Notes: a model not told the origin generated them from the sequence alone. Positions 1 to 5,652 are shown, counted from the stretch's first letter. The stretch is 8,716 nt of DNA from Nitrososphaerales archaeon TH1920 (GCA_014523495.1 JAATVM010000188.1:1-8716); one strand, 5' to 3'. Numbers and translations: made by a program.

Positions 1-288
1 CTAATAACACAAATGATGAAAATAAATTTTAGTATGTGTTCACAAGGGACAAGATCAATTGTGCTCATTCATTATTAGCTATTATCTTATAAAGAAAAAT
101 ATCTGGCTTTGCCAGTTAAATTTTGTCAACTACCACACTGAAATTATTGTAGATAGTGCATAGAGTAACTGAAAATAATAATTATTTGACTACTAAAGCT
201 TTCGTCGTTGGAAATCGATTCATTACTTAAAATGACTATTCCCTAAATCCTATCGGTTCATCAAATAATAGACAATATTTGAAACAGT
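1..288. other. AT-rich stretch with no supported gene
   Basis: No reading frame of convincing length or composition lies here. Very short frames exist: a 22-codon plus-strand frame, and a minus-strand frame starting near 78 that runs off the left edge. Neither has recognisable features. A TATA-like AT-rich stretch at about 262-270 sits roughly 25 bp before the ATG at 289. Confidence 0.5.
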
Positions 289-459
289 ATGAAATTTCTA
301 ACGGTTCTGTGATGGTTGAACGCTATTGCAATTGATGTCCTGATCATATCAAAGACAATTTTCAAACTAATGAATGAACGTAAAGATTCAAGTGAAAAAG
401 AACTGATGAAGAAAAAAGTCATTAAAGGAGTTACTTTAGCATGGCTCCACTGGAGGTAA
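289..459 (+). pseudogene. small reading frame (56 codons) interrupted by one in-frame TGA
   Basis: Reading from ATG 289 gives MKFLTVL, a TGA at 310-312, then WLNAIAIDVLIISKTIF, a Lys/Glu-rich stretch (RKDSSEKELMKKKVIKG), and the end TLAWLHWR before TAA 457-459. The part after the TGA could start independently at TTG 316 (47 codons). A hydrophobic N-terminal segment followed by a charged tail looks like a small membrane-associated protein; I do not recognise the family. The opposite strand also has an open frame here, but it is Phe/Ser-rich, as the complement of a Lys/Glu-rich gene would be, so the plus strand is the better reading. The end overlaps the 3' end of the convergent gene at 436 by 24 bp. 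It may be a decayed gene, a real 47-residue protein, or chance. Confidence 0.35.
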
Positions 460-1116
460 TTTTGGTCTTTGCCTATTTCGATATTTTTCAATTTGATAAA
501 AAAAATCCTCAAAATTATCCATATAAAATTCAGTTCCCCTTTTATCGCGCTCTATGTAAATATTTTGAGCAAGACAGATCCAACATACTCGACCTGTTCC
601 CCATAATGTTTTCAGTAAAGGATCTTTCGGGATTAGATTACTTTCAAACAACGCACCAATATGATCAAAGGTAGCCCTTACTCTTTCAACATCCTGTTGC
701 AGTTCAAATTCTTTTATTTTCATCTCTTCTAGGACATTAGGGTCTCGGAAAATGTCAAGAAATGCCTCACCTTTAAATCTTCTCAGGTTCTTGGAAAAAT
801 GCATTTTACCACCAATTTTCATACCTTTCTTGTAATGGTGTTCCATGTAGATTCTAAACGCCTCATAGACATTCTTTCTGGCTTCTCTTTCCTCGAAGGT
901 ATTAACCAACTTATACACTTCGATAAGCCTTTGGAATTTACTGTCTCTGCCATGATTGCGGTAAGTATAAAATGAAACAATCAGAGCACCTATAACTCCA
1001 ATTGCTGTAATTGTCTGTGCAAAGAACCAAAAATTCGACTCTATTTCGGATATATTACCTTGTAAGAGACTTGTAGACATATATGCCAACGAAAGCATCT
1101 CGTAGAGAAAAAACAT
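436..1116 (-). CDS. membrane-anchored protein of unknown function, 226 aa
   Basis: One hydrophobic segment at about residues 29-51 (FFAQTITAIGVIGALIVSFY) is followed by a short basic stretch and a long soluble region of about 170 residues, predicted mostly helical and cytoplasmic. The soluble part is rich in charged and aromatic residues, with RVRATFDHIGALFESNLIP near 145-163, WGTGRVCWICLAQNI near 172-186 and a FYMDNFEDFFYQIEKY segment near 197-212. This layout, one N-terminal membrane helix and then a helical domain ending in an FE-rich motif, resembles uncharacterised DUF4760-type proteins, but I am not certain of the family. Start choice is open: Met1, Met7 and Met13 all precede the membrane helix. 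The gene stands alone and diverges from the C2H2 gene at 1219 across about 100 bp. Confidence 0.75.
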   Translation of the reverse strand: MFFLYEMLSLAYMSTSLLQGNISEIESNFWFFAQTITAIGVIGALIVSFYTYRNHGRDSKFQRLIEVYKLVNTFEEREARKNVYEAFRIYMEHHYKKGMKIGGKMHFSKNLRRFKGEAFLDIFRDPNVLEEMKIKEFELQQDVERVRATFDHIGALFESNLIPKDPLLKTLWGTGRVCWICLAQNIYIERDKRGTEFYMDNFEDFFYQIEKYRNRQRPKLPPVEPC

Positions 1117-1218
1117 TCAAATTTTCAATATTTCATTTTATGATTTAGCCTTTTCTCCTAAACTCTATCGAATGCGGTTCTAACTTAGCAAAAATAATAG
1201 AATATAGAAATAATTTCA

Positions 1219-1428
1219 ATGGCTTACAATTACGATTACGGAAAAACTAAGTATAAGAATTATTTCCAGTGCTATTATTGCGAATTTACGACTGATCTAG
1301 ATTTGGATTATCAAAAACATGTAGAACGCAACCATCTTTCAAAGCCCTTATATCCATCCATTAAGCAAATCCAAGAATTGCTATTAGAACCACAGGATAA
1401 AATCTGGGATAATCTGGGAATTGAATGA
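1219..1428 (+). CDS. single C2H2 zinc-finger mini-protein, 69 aa
   Basis: A classical zinc finger sits at residues 18-39: Cys18-X2-Cys21-X12-His34-X4-His39 (CYYCEFTTDLDLDYQKHVER followed by NH). After it comes a Pro/Tyr linker (SKPLYPS) and a short helical tail ending in DKIWDNLGIE. The N-terminus is Tyr/Lys-rich (MAYNYDYGKTKYKN). Short one-finger proteins with a KPxYPS segment after the second histidine are frequent in Nitrososphaera-type archaea; this is recalled from the family, not searched. The likely role is nucleic-acid or protein binding, possibly regulatory. An AT-rich stretch at about 1191-1198, some 25 bp before the ATG, fits a leaderless transcript. A small hairpin lies downstream at 1466-1482. 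Confidence 0.85.
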   Translation: MAYNYDYGKTKYKNYFQCYYCEFTTDLDLDYQKHVERNHLSKPLYPSIKQIQELLLEPQDKIWDNLGIE

Positions 1429-1465
1429 ATGATAATGATGATTCATATTTACATAATTTGATTCA

Positions 1466-1482
1466 CTAAACTTTTAGTTTAG
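1466..1482 (+). terminator. small hairpin downstream of the C2H2 gene
   Basis: CTAAACT and AGTTTAG form a perfect 7-bp stem around a TTT loop. It lies 38 bp after the stop of the C2H2 gene and is followed by T-rich DNA (GTTTTGACTTACTTTTG). In archaea T-tracts are the usual termination signal, so the role of the hairpin is a guess. Confidence 0.3.
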
Positions 1483-1574
1483 CCGTTTTGACTTACTTTT
1501 GTGAAATAACAGAGTAGCACGAAAATAGAATTTATTAAAGATGAAAACTACTAGTTAACGAAGGTAATTAATAG

Positions 1575-2108
1575 TTGGCAGTATTACTATCTGCTATAAA
1601 CTTGAATAAACACAAGGTAAGTGCAATTACCTATCTTTTGGTATTCATTGTAGTATTAGCGAGTTTACTTTTCGTAAATACCATGGCCATACACAAGATA
1701 GCATTTGCTCTTGGGAAGAAAAACAAATTCAATGAAGGTGATTTCATGATTAAAGATTTTGGTGTTGGTGTTGACGGAAATCCATTCTTGACTGTAGAAG
1801 GGACAGCAGGAGGAACAATACCGCACACTAAAAATGTCGGATACGCATATGTTTTTGTAACTGATAAAGGAACATACGCTGTTACGTCAGATTGGATGTA
1901 TCCTCAGTGGCATACACACGGAATGACGCTTGATAAGAATAACTGTGTAGTATCAATGAATATGAAGGGAGGTGCGGAAGTTAGAGATATGGTTAAACTT
2001 ACAAAGACCAGTGCAACAATTGTTGACAAAGTCATCACCGCTGAATTTATCGTTAATAACTCTGACGGATCAATCTGTGAGGTTTTGACGTTCGATACTG
2101 CTCCATAA
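1575..2108 (+). CDS. membrane-anchored extracytoplasmic protein with WHTHG motif, 177 aa
   Basis: A hydrophobic segment at about residues 18-36 (ITYLLVFIVVLASLLFVNT) acts as a signal or anchor; the remaining roughly 140 residues should lie outside the membrane. The outer domain is beta-rich: NPFLTVEGTAGGTIPHT (69-85), YAYVFVTDKGTYAVTSDW (90-107), then YPQWHTHGMTLDKNNCV with His113 and His115, and a final strand region with Cys168. Two cysteines (124 and 168) could form a disulphide, and the HxH pair could bind metal; both are inferences. The start is TTG at 1575, with AAGGT about 10 bp before it; a second TTG at 1602 (giving MNKHKVSAIT) would make a more typical signal peptide. I think similar proteins occur in other Nitrososphaera relatives, but no function is known to me. 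Confidence 0.75.
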   Translation: MAVLLSAINLNKHKVSAITYLLVFIVVLASLLFVNTMAIHKIAFALGKKNKFNEGDFMIKDFGVGVDGNPFLTVEGTAGGTIPHTKNVGYAYVFVTDKGTYAVTSDWMYPQWHTHGMTLDKNNCVVSMNMKGGAEVRDMVKLTKTSATIVDKVITAEFIVNNSDGSICEVLTFDTAP

Positions 2109-2155
2109 ACTTTATTTGAATTTACTAACCTTGCAATTAACCTAACTTGGGCTAA

Positions 2156-2302
2156 TTAGCAATTCCAGAAAAATATGATAAACTTATTGTATCCTTAAGA
2201 ACTGCTCAGGCAAATGAATATTCTCTTGATAAAGAACATACTTCTTACTCAGATAGTCTAGACGCATTAAGGTTAAGTCTGAAAGGTTATACTATTAATT
2301 AA
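2156..2302 (+). pseudogene. orphan C-terminal protein fragment, possibly terminase/ATPase-like
   Basis: After an in-frame TAA at 2153-2155 the frame reads LAIPEKYDKLIVSLRTA, then NEYSLDKEHTSYSDSLDALR and SLKGYTIN before TAA 2300-2302: 48 codons with strongly protein-like composition but no start codon where a gene should begin. From memory, the (I)PEKFDKLI-SLRTA ... LDK-TSY-D-LDALRLSLK pattern resembles tails of terminase- or ATPase-like proteins of archaea and their viruses; this identification is weak. It is best read as the last fragment of a deleted gene. The end, including the 12-base string AAGTCTGAAAGG, is found again at 2462-2473. Confidence 0.5.
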
Positions 2303-2325
2303 ATTGTGTTGACTTTAAATCATTT

Positions 2326-2334
2326 TATAATTTG
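2326..2334 (+). promoter_or_regulatory. TATA-like box before hairpin element copy 1
   Basis: TATAATTTG within CATTTTATAATTTG. The same nine bases lie upstream of the second copy of the element (3791-3799). If used, transcription would begin near 2351 and read into the hairpin. Confidence 0.35.
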
Positions 2335-2385
2335 TTGGACATATTATGACAACGCAATCGAGAATGAAAACTACAGCCTCCTTAA

Positions 2386-2444
2386 AACTGGTGGGATCAT
2401 TAGTTGGTTGGTCTTGTTCATTATAACCTCAAATCCCACCAGTT
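2386..2444 (+). ncRNA. nested hairpin element, copy 1 (candidate structured RNA or palindromic repeat)
   Basis: The outer stem is a perfect 12-bp pair, AACTGGTGGGAT (2386-2397) with ATCCCACCAGTT (2433-2444). Inside it GGTT (2406-2409) can pair with AACC (2425-2428), presenting the loop string GTCTTGTTCATT (2411-2422). Copy 2 at 3833-3894 has the same outer arms, the same TTGGTTG inner arm and the identical 12-base loop. The 3' flank is also alike (TGTAATTGATTGA here, GTTAATTAATGA in copy 2). Outer arms are symmetric, so strand is uncertain; plus is chosen from the shared TATAATTTG box upstream. Alternatives are a miniature palindromic mobile repeat or the remains of a repeated coding sequence: both copies can be read through the first arm in the same frame as (Q/K)LVG. 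Confidence 0.5.
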
Positions 2445-2461
2445 CTGTAATTGATTGATCC

Positions 2462-2489
2462 AAGTCTGAAAGGCTACAATATAAAATAA
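2462..2489 (+). pseudogene. second copy of the orphan protein tail (SLKGYNIK)
   Basis: Eight codons (SLKGYNIK, stop TAA 2487-2489) match the end of the fragment at 2156-2302 (SLKGYTIN, stop). DNA identity is complete over AAGTCTGAAAGG (2462-2473) and then drops mainly at third positions, as in diverged coding copies. It begins 17 bp after hairpin element copy 1, so the element lies between two copies of the same gene end. It is too short to assign alone. Confidence 0.4.
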
Positions 2490-2491
2490 CA

Positions 2492-2863
2492 TTAAAACTG
2501 TTTTCCGCAGTCCGTACAATATTTCGCTTCTTTTGGATTTTCTTTTTTACACTTTGAACATATCTTATTATCCTTATTCAAGTCCTTAATTACTGCATCA
2601 TATGTGGCTTTACACGAGAGTGTAACGAACATTAAGAAGAAAGGATTAACCATTGTTTCAATTTTTGTTTCTCCAGTTGATTCGTCCATGATTTCATTAA
2701 TTAGAATAAATTTTGGATTGTTTTTATAGTCAAGATAATAATCCTCTGGCAATTTCTGAAAAATCTCAGTGATTTTGTCTAGGATTTTTTCTTTTAAAAG
2801 GGGTTCGTCTGGAAAAGTTTCATTAAACCAGCTGGAAATTTCTTTATATCTATCTAATTCCAT
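2492..2863 (-). CDS. zinc-ribbon protein, 123 aa
   Basis: The C-terminus carries a zinc ribbon with four cysteines at 102, 105, 116 and 119 (CSKCKKENP ... KYCTDCGKQF), the CxxC-X10-CxxCG form common in small archaeal and bacterial proteins. The first 95 or so residues are a separate mixed helical region, starting MELDRYKEISSWFNETFPDE, with an aromatic, hydrophobic stretch near 71-84 (MVNPFFLMFVTLSC) that is too short and broken to be a sure membrane helix. Function unknown; zinc ribbons of this type usually mediate protein or nucleic-acid contacts. It lies 65 bp downstream of the PsbP-like gene on the same strand and could be co-transcribed with it. The ATG start at 2863 is the natural one. 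Confidence 0.8.
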   Translation of the reverse strand: MELDRYKEISSWFNETFPDEPLLKEKILDKITEIFQKLPEDYYLDYKNNPKFILINEIMDESTGETKIETMVNPFFLMFVTLSCKATYDAVIKDLNKDNKICSKCKKENPKEAKYCTDCGKQF

Positions 2864-2928
2864 ATTTCTAAATCTCTAAACAAATTAATGGTTAATTAGA
2901 GTTTTTGAAAAATTATTTGGTCGCATGT

Positions 2929-3483
2929 TTATTCTGTTATGATTTGAAAAGATTCTACCATTTTATTGGCTAGAGGTAAGGATTCTGGAACTTTTAAGGG
3001 ATCTTCACTGTATTCTAGATTATAGAATTTTCCGTTAGCAATAGTCCCAATATGGAATTGATAATTAAGAGGCATATTAAGTTCGGTCTTGATTCCAATA
3101 TTTCCTCCAACAGTAACTTCATTTTGCCTAAGTAGATTATGAGTTGATAGGGCGGTATTTAGTGACCGTTGGACACGCTGTTCTAAGGAAGTATTTTTTA
3201 ATGTCATTGTGTCAGTATTAGGATAGGATTCAGGTTCTTCAACGCTAACTAAGAAAAAACTACCGAGAACACTTTCCTCTCTATCCGGTATCTGAAACAA
3301 AACACCTTCTGGGTCGTCCTCAACCTTCCAATTTGATGGATATTGGATGGTAAACCCCCTATCATTGTCCGTATAAGTAAGAAACTTGTCTAATGATTGA
3401 GCATGAGATGAATTTAGTAAGAAACTCAGAAAAACTGCGCATATCGAAATAGATATGGTATAAATCTTAATTTTATTCAACAT
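2929..3483 (-). CDS. PsbP-like secreted protein, 184 aa
   Basis: A signal peptide (residues 1 to about 29, MLNKIK followed by a hydrophobic core and SSHAQ) precedes a compact domain with the PsbP/MOG1-like opening: YTDNDRGFTIQYPSNWKVED near 37-56, then FQIPDREES and FFLVSVEEP strands. Later come a helix with LNTALSTHNLL, the segment VTVGGNIGIKTEL, and a closing strand and helix (NGKFYNLEYSEDP ... ANKMVESFQII). The pattern RGFTIQYPSNW ... W(K)VE is typical of PsbP-like proteins, which are numerous in ammonia-oxidising archaea and are not tied to photosystem II there; the role is unknown. The protein should be exported or lipid-facing. A decayed zinc-ribbon fragment ends only 20 bp before the start, so the promoter would lie within that fragment. 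Confidence 0.8.
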   Translation of the reverse strand: MLNKIKIYTISISICAVFLSFLLNSSHAQSLDKFLTYTDNDRGFTIQYPSNWKVEDDPEGVLFQIPDREESVLGSFFLVSVEEPESYPNTDTMTLKNTSLEQRVQRSLNTALSTHNLLRQNEVTVGGNIGIKTELNMPLNYQFHIGTIANGKFYNLEYSEDPLKVPESLPLANKMVESFQIITE

Positions 3484-3502
3484 GCCTTAGAATTTATCGT
3501 AG

Positions 3503-3637
3503 CTAATAAGGCTTTCCAGCGAATTCCTGATCTTCGTGCTCAATTTTCGCCATTGTGATTAAATATTCAAAATAATTAATCAATATGTTACCACTTGCCA
3601 ATTCTCTTTTTAGTTAATCATTTATAGCATCCAATAC
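3503..3637 (-). pseudogene. C-terminal fragment of zinc-ribbon/KREL-tail family (fragment C)
   Basis: Read on the minus strand this gives VLDAIND, a TAA, then LKRELASGNILINYFEYL, and ends QEFAGKPY before TAG 3503-3505. The core LKRELASG is identical to the tail of the fragment at 4046-4253 (DLKRELASGQ), and matches DIKRELRKGN in the longer family member at 5653-6118. Bases of the two short copies are nearly identical over about 23 positions (CTMAAAAGAGAATTRGCAAG). The stop just before LKREL and the lack of any upstream frame mark it as a relic. Confidence 0.4.
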
Positions 3638-3790
3638 AATGATTAGGAACTCTTAAAGACGTCGATTAAGAGAAATAATCATATTTACCGAAATAATTTA
3701 GAGATTGGATAGAAAAGAACGTTACCTATTCCTAAATTCTTATCACTTTCTACTATTCAAAATTTTCATGACTTTCTACCAAAGGAATTA

Positions 3791-3799
3791 TATAATTTG
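3791..3799 (+). promoter_or_regulatory. TATA-like box before hairpin element copy 2
   Basis: TATAATTTG within GAATTATATAATTTGG, identical to the nine bases before copy 1. It is 42 bp before the outer stem here, against 60 bp in copy 1. Expected initiation would be near 3817. Confidence 0.35.
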
Positions 3800-3832
3800 G
3801 TCAACACGACTAGTATAACGTCTAAACACAAG

Positions 3833-3894
3833 CAACTGGTGGGAAATTGGTTGTGTCTTGTTCATTCAATCAAATTAACTCCTCCCATCAGTTG
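3833..3894 (+). ncRNA. nested hairpin element, copy 2 (candidate structured RNA or palindromic repeat)
   Basis: The outer arms CAACTGGTGGGA (3833-3844) and TCCCATCAGTTG (3883-3894) pair over 12 bp with one G-U pair where copy 1 has G-C; the stem can extend by G-U and A-U to 3831/3896. An inner stem TTGGTTG (3847-3853) pairs with CAATCAA (3867-3873), again with one G-U, closing a loop that holds GTCTTGTTCATT (3855-3866), identical to copy 1. The sequence between inner and outer stems differs in length from copy 1 while pairing is kept, as expected of a conserved fold. It lies between two fragments of one zinc-ribbon family in a gene-free area. Confidence 0.5.
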
Positions 3895-3920
3895 TTAATT
3901 AATGAGTTCCTTATAGATTT

Positions 3921-3982
3921 GGTTACTATAAAAATATTTGTATTCTTAGGAGGTTACTGTAACAATATTTGTATCCTTAGGT
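3921..3982. repeat. 31-bp tandem direct repeat, two units
   Basis: Units 3921-3951 and 3952-3982 both read GGTTACTRTAAMAATATTTG followed by TATYCTTAGG and one variable base, and differ at 4 of 31 positions. A third, decayed start (GGTAACATTAAGAAAAT) follows at 3983. The second unit opens with the small palindrome GTTAC-T-GTAAC. Two units only, so this is not a CRISPR array; it could be a local duplication or a pair of protein-binding sites. Confidence 0.65.
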
Positions 3983-4045
3983 GGTAACATTAAGAAAATC
4001 TTAATTTATTCGTTGATATAAGTAGTGGTATTATTCTTGATACAT

Positions 4046-4253
4046 TCAGTGGGCGTGATGTTCGGTATATGATATCAATTGAGTTTGACCACTTGCTAAT
4101 TCTCTTTTGAGATCAGGATCTTTTATGTCGTCTAACTGTCTTTGTCTTTCTCTTTTCTTTCATTCTTGCATTCTTACCACCAATTGATCTTGAATCAATT
4201 CCAAGAAATGATTTAACAATATCAAAAGGATTATCAAAAGTCTCGACACTGCC
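4046..4253 (-). pseudogene. frameshifted C-terminal half of zinc-ribbon/KREL-tail family (fragment B)
   Basis: The minus strand reads GSVETFDNPFDIVKSF, LGIDSRSIGGKNARMKEKR and hits TGA at 4113-4115. Shifting one base inside the purine run around 4140-4160 restores KRERQRQLDDIKDPDLKREL, ASGQTQLISYTEHHAH and TGA 4046-4048. Both halves match the member at 5653-6118: ETxxNPFD, a Lys/Arg coiled stretch with RER, then DxDxKREL, Gly and a hydrophobic end. The zinc-binding N-terminal half is missing; before GSVETF there is only a stop codon and a 14-bp tandem repeat. A truncated gene with one frameshift, clearly paralogous to the other two relics. Confidence 0.6.
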
Positions 4254-4280
4254 ATTGTCAATGTGGCATTGTCAATGTGG
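4253..4280. repeat. 14-bp perfect tandem repeat, two units
   Basis: CATTGTCAATGTGG occurs twice head to tail (4253-4266 and 4267-4280) with no mismatch. Each unit contains the palindrome CATTG-T-CAATG. It marks the 5' break point of fragment B. Confidence 0.8.
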
Positions 4281-4284
4281 TTCT

Positions 4285-4309
4285 AACTACATAAAACATT
4301 TATGTAGTT
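4285..4309 (-). terminator. perfect 11-bp hairpin after the response regulator
   Basis: AACTACATAAA (4285-4295) and TTTATGTAGTT (4299-4309) pair perfectly around ACA. The hairpin begins 25 bp beyond the stop codon of the response regulator on its strand. It could end or protect that mRNA; no T-tract follows it closely, and inverted repeats can also be leftovers of rearrangement. Confidence 0.4.
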
Positions 4310-4334
4310 GTTCCCATCCTCATATTCTTCTTGG

Positions 4335-4718
4335 CTAATTGATCAATGAATAAACTTGTTCCAAAAGTTCCTTGTTGCTTACGGGTTTCATCACAAAATG
4401 TCTTTTTCCCCTTAAAGGGAACACTTTGCTATTTTGAGTATTGTAAGGCTCTACGCTACTCAGCGCTGTGATAAATAGGGTCTTGACGTTCAAATCCCTT
4501 GATTTAAGTTGGTTATATAACTCGAAACCATTAGTTCCTGGCATCCTAATATCTAGTATTATCAAGTCATATAGATTTGGTTTGAATTTTTCCAAAGCCA
4601 TAGCCGGATCTGTAAAGCAATCTATATCGAATCCATAATTTTCGAGTATCAGTTTTAAAGTCCTGCCTGCGTCTTTTTCATCATCCACTATCAAAATCCG
4701 CTTCTTCACCTGAGCCAT
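4335..4718 (-). CDS. response regulator, single receiver domain, 127 aa
   Basis: A complete CheY-like receiver domain and nothing else. It has the acidic pair Asp12-Asp13 (ILIVDDEKD), phospho-acceptor Asp56 in LIILDIRMPGTNGFELY, switch Thr84 in FITALS, and Lys111 in the VMKPVS motif, so it should accept phosphate from a histidine kinase. No output domain is present; it would act by protein contact, as CheY or Spo0F do, or in a phosphorelay. An insertion-like segment (SVEPYNTQNSKVFPLRGKR, about 88-106) between the switch Thr and Lys is longer and more polar than usual. No kinase gene is in the window. An AAGGAGA ribosome site lies 10 bp before ATG 4718. Confidence 0.92.
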   Translation of the reverse strand: MAQVKKRILIVDDEKDAGRTLKLILENYGFDIDCFTDPAMALEKFKPNLYDLIILDIRMPGTNGFELYNQLKSRDLNVKTLFITALSSVEPYNTQNSKVFPLRGKRHFVMKPVSNKELLEQVYSLIN

Positions 4719-4728
4719 TCAATTAGTC

Positions 4729-4735
4729 TCTCCTT
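4729..4735 (-). promoter_or_regulatory. ribosome binding site of the response regulator
   Basis: AAGGAGA on the minus strand, 10 bp before the ATG at 4718. It is the clearest Shine-Dalgarno site in the window; most other genes lack one and look leaderless. Confidence 0.7.
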
Positions 4736-4800
4736 ACTCGAATTATGCAATCGTTCTTCCTTTTATGGTTCCTTGACCGTCTAAATAATTTACTTTTATT

Positions 4801-5595
4801 TTATCTTGCCACTATGTTATGTGTGTGAAATGTGTGTGATGTCACTCTGTGCTCACATTCTGTTCCTTCAGGCGGATTTAACTCATTGGCAGAGACACAA
4901 GCAAACAACAAATCTCCTTGTTGAATGGGACCAATTTCAGGAGTCTTGGCAAAAAGGAATGGAACAACTATTGTATTGTCATTAGATTCTTTGAGCAACT
5001 TTTGTGCATCTACTGTCTTTGATTCGATCTCCCCTTTAATCATGGTAACCACTTTGAGGTCTTTTACGTCTTTTCTATCAGAAAGTGGTATCGAGACTCT
5101 AATAATTGGATTCTTTATTTCCCCACCATTGACAGTATGGAAGGACCCAGTGGACAAGGTAACCGCATGCCCCGAACCTATGCTTATCGTATTTTTTCCA
5201 TTTGGTTTCAGATTACCCTCTAAGCAAGAATAGGATTTCATCTGATCTGTTTGCGCATTAAGGTCATAGGCACATACAAAATACTCATCCCGGTTGCCAG
5301 CAGTAACAACGTCATTTTTTTGATTAAATTCAAATGAAGCGGTAGCAGTATTTGAGTTCAGTTCGTTACCTGTTAGATATTTAGTTTCGTTATCACCGTT
5401 AGCAGAGGCTACAACCTTAAGTTTATTAGGATTATTTAATTTTTGTAGATTTATTTTAGCCTCAACGGTAAATTTTCCTGCCGCCGTGGCTTGATTGGAA
5501 TGTATATTTGTTAAAAAAAAAGAGGAAGTCAGAAGAGTTAAAGAAAGGACAATTAACGTAAATAATATTTTCTGATTAATTTGAAATATGTACAT
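4801..5595 (-). CDS. secreted protein of unknown function with four cysteines, 264 aa
   Basis: A signal sequence (hydrophobic 9-31, likely cleavage after QATAAG near residue 40) leads into a beta-rich extracytoplasmic protein. Two similar blocks may be present: each has a run of short strands, a polar loop, and a Phe/Tyr-hydrophobic-Cys motif (YFVCAYDL at 105-112, LLFACVSANEL at 229-239) with a second cysteine after it (Cys124 in YSCLEG, Cys247 in GTECEHR). That spacing, 16 and 14 residues, suggests two disulphide-bonded modules. The end is His-rich (HRVTSHTFHTHN; His249, 254, 257, 259), a possible metal site. I know of no function. A TATAAATA-like box at 5629-5639 lies about 38 bp before ATG 5595. 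Confidence 0.8.
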   Translation of the reverse strand: MYIFQINQKILFTLIVLSLTLLTSSFFLTNIHSNQATAAGKFTVEAKINLQKLNNPNKLKVVASANGDNETKYLTGNELNSNTATASFEFNQKNDVVTAGNRDEYFVCAYDLNAQTDQMKSYSCLEGNLKPNGKNTISIGSGHAVTLSTGSFHTVNGGEIKNPIIRVSIPLSDRKDVKDLKVVTMIKGEIESKTVDAQKLLKESNDNTIVVPFLFAKTPEIGPIQQGDLLFACVSANELNPPEGTECEHRVTSHTFHTHNIVAR

Positions 5596-5628
5596 TAACT
5601 TGGTTCAAAAGTGAGGCCTATTTAATTC

Positions 5629-5639
5629 TATTTATATTA
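5629..5639 (-). promoter_or_regulatory. TATA box of the secreted-protein gene
   Basis: TAATATAAATA on the minus strand. Initiation about 27 bp downstream would fall near 5607, giving a leader of roughly 12 bases before the ATG at 5595. Confidence 0.5.
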
Positions 5640-5652
5640 GAATGATTAATTA

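Noticed and set aside
1..78. Minus-strand frame from near 78 running off the left edge
   Set aside because: About 25 codons with no diagnostic composition; cannot be judged from this window.
261..512. 83-codon minus-strand frame overlapping the end of the 226-residue gene
   Set aside because: It is Phe/Ser/Ile-rich, the expected complement of the Lys/Glu-rich plus-strand frame, and overlaps the 3' end of a better gene in another frame.
441..674. 77-codon plus-strand frame
   Set aside because: It lies wholly opposite the well-supported membrane-protein gene and has no coherent motif.
1631..1828. 65-codon minus-strand frame
   Set aside because: It is antisense to the signal-anchored protein, whose membrane segment and domain are convincing.
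3921..3982. CRISPR array
   Set aside because: Only two adjacent 31-bp units with no spacer between them and no cas gene in the window.
4925..5233. 102-codon plus-strand frame
   Set aside because: It is antisense to the secreted protein, which has a signal peptide, paired cysteines and a TATA box.
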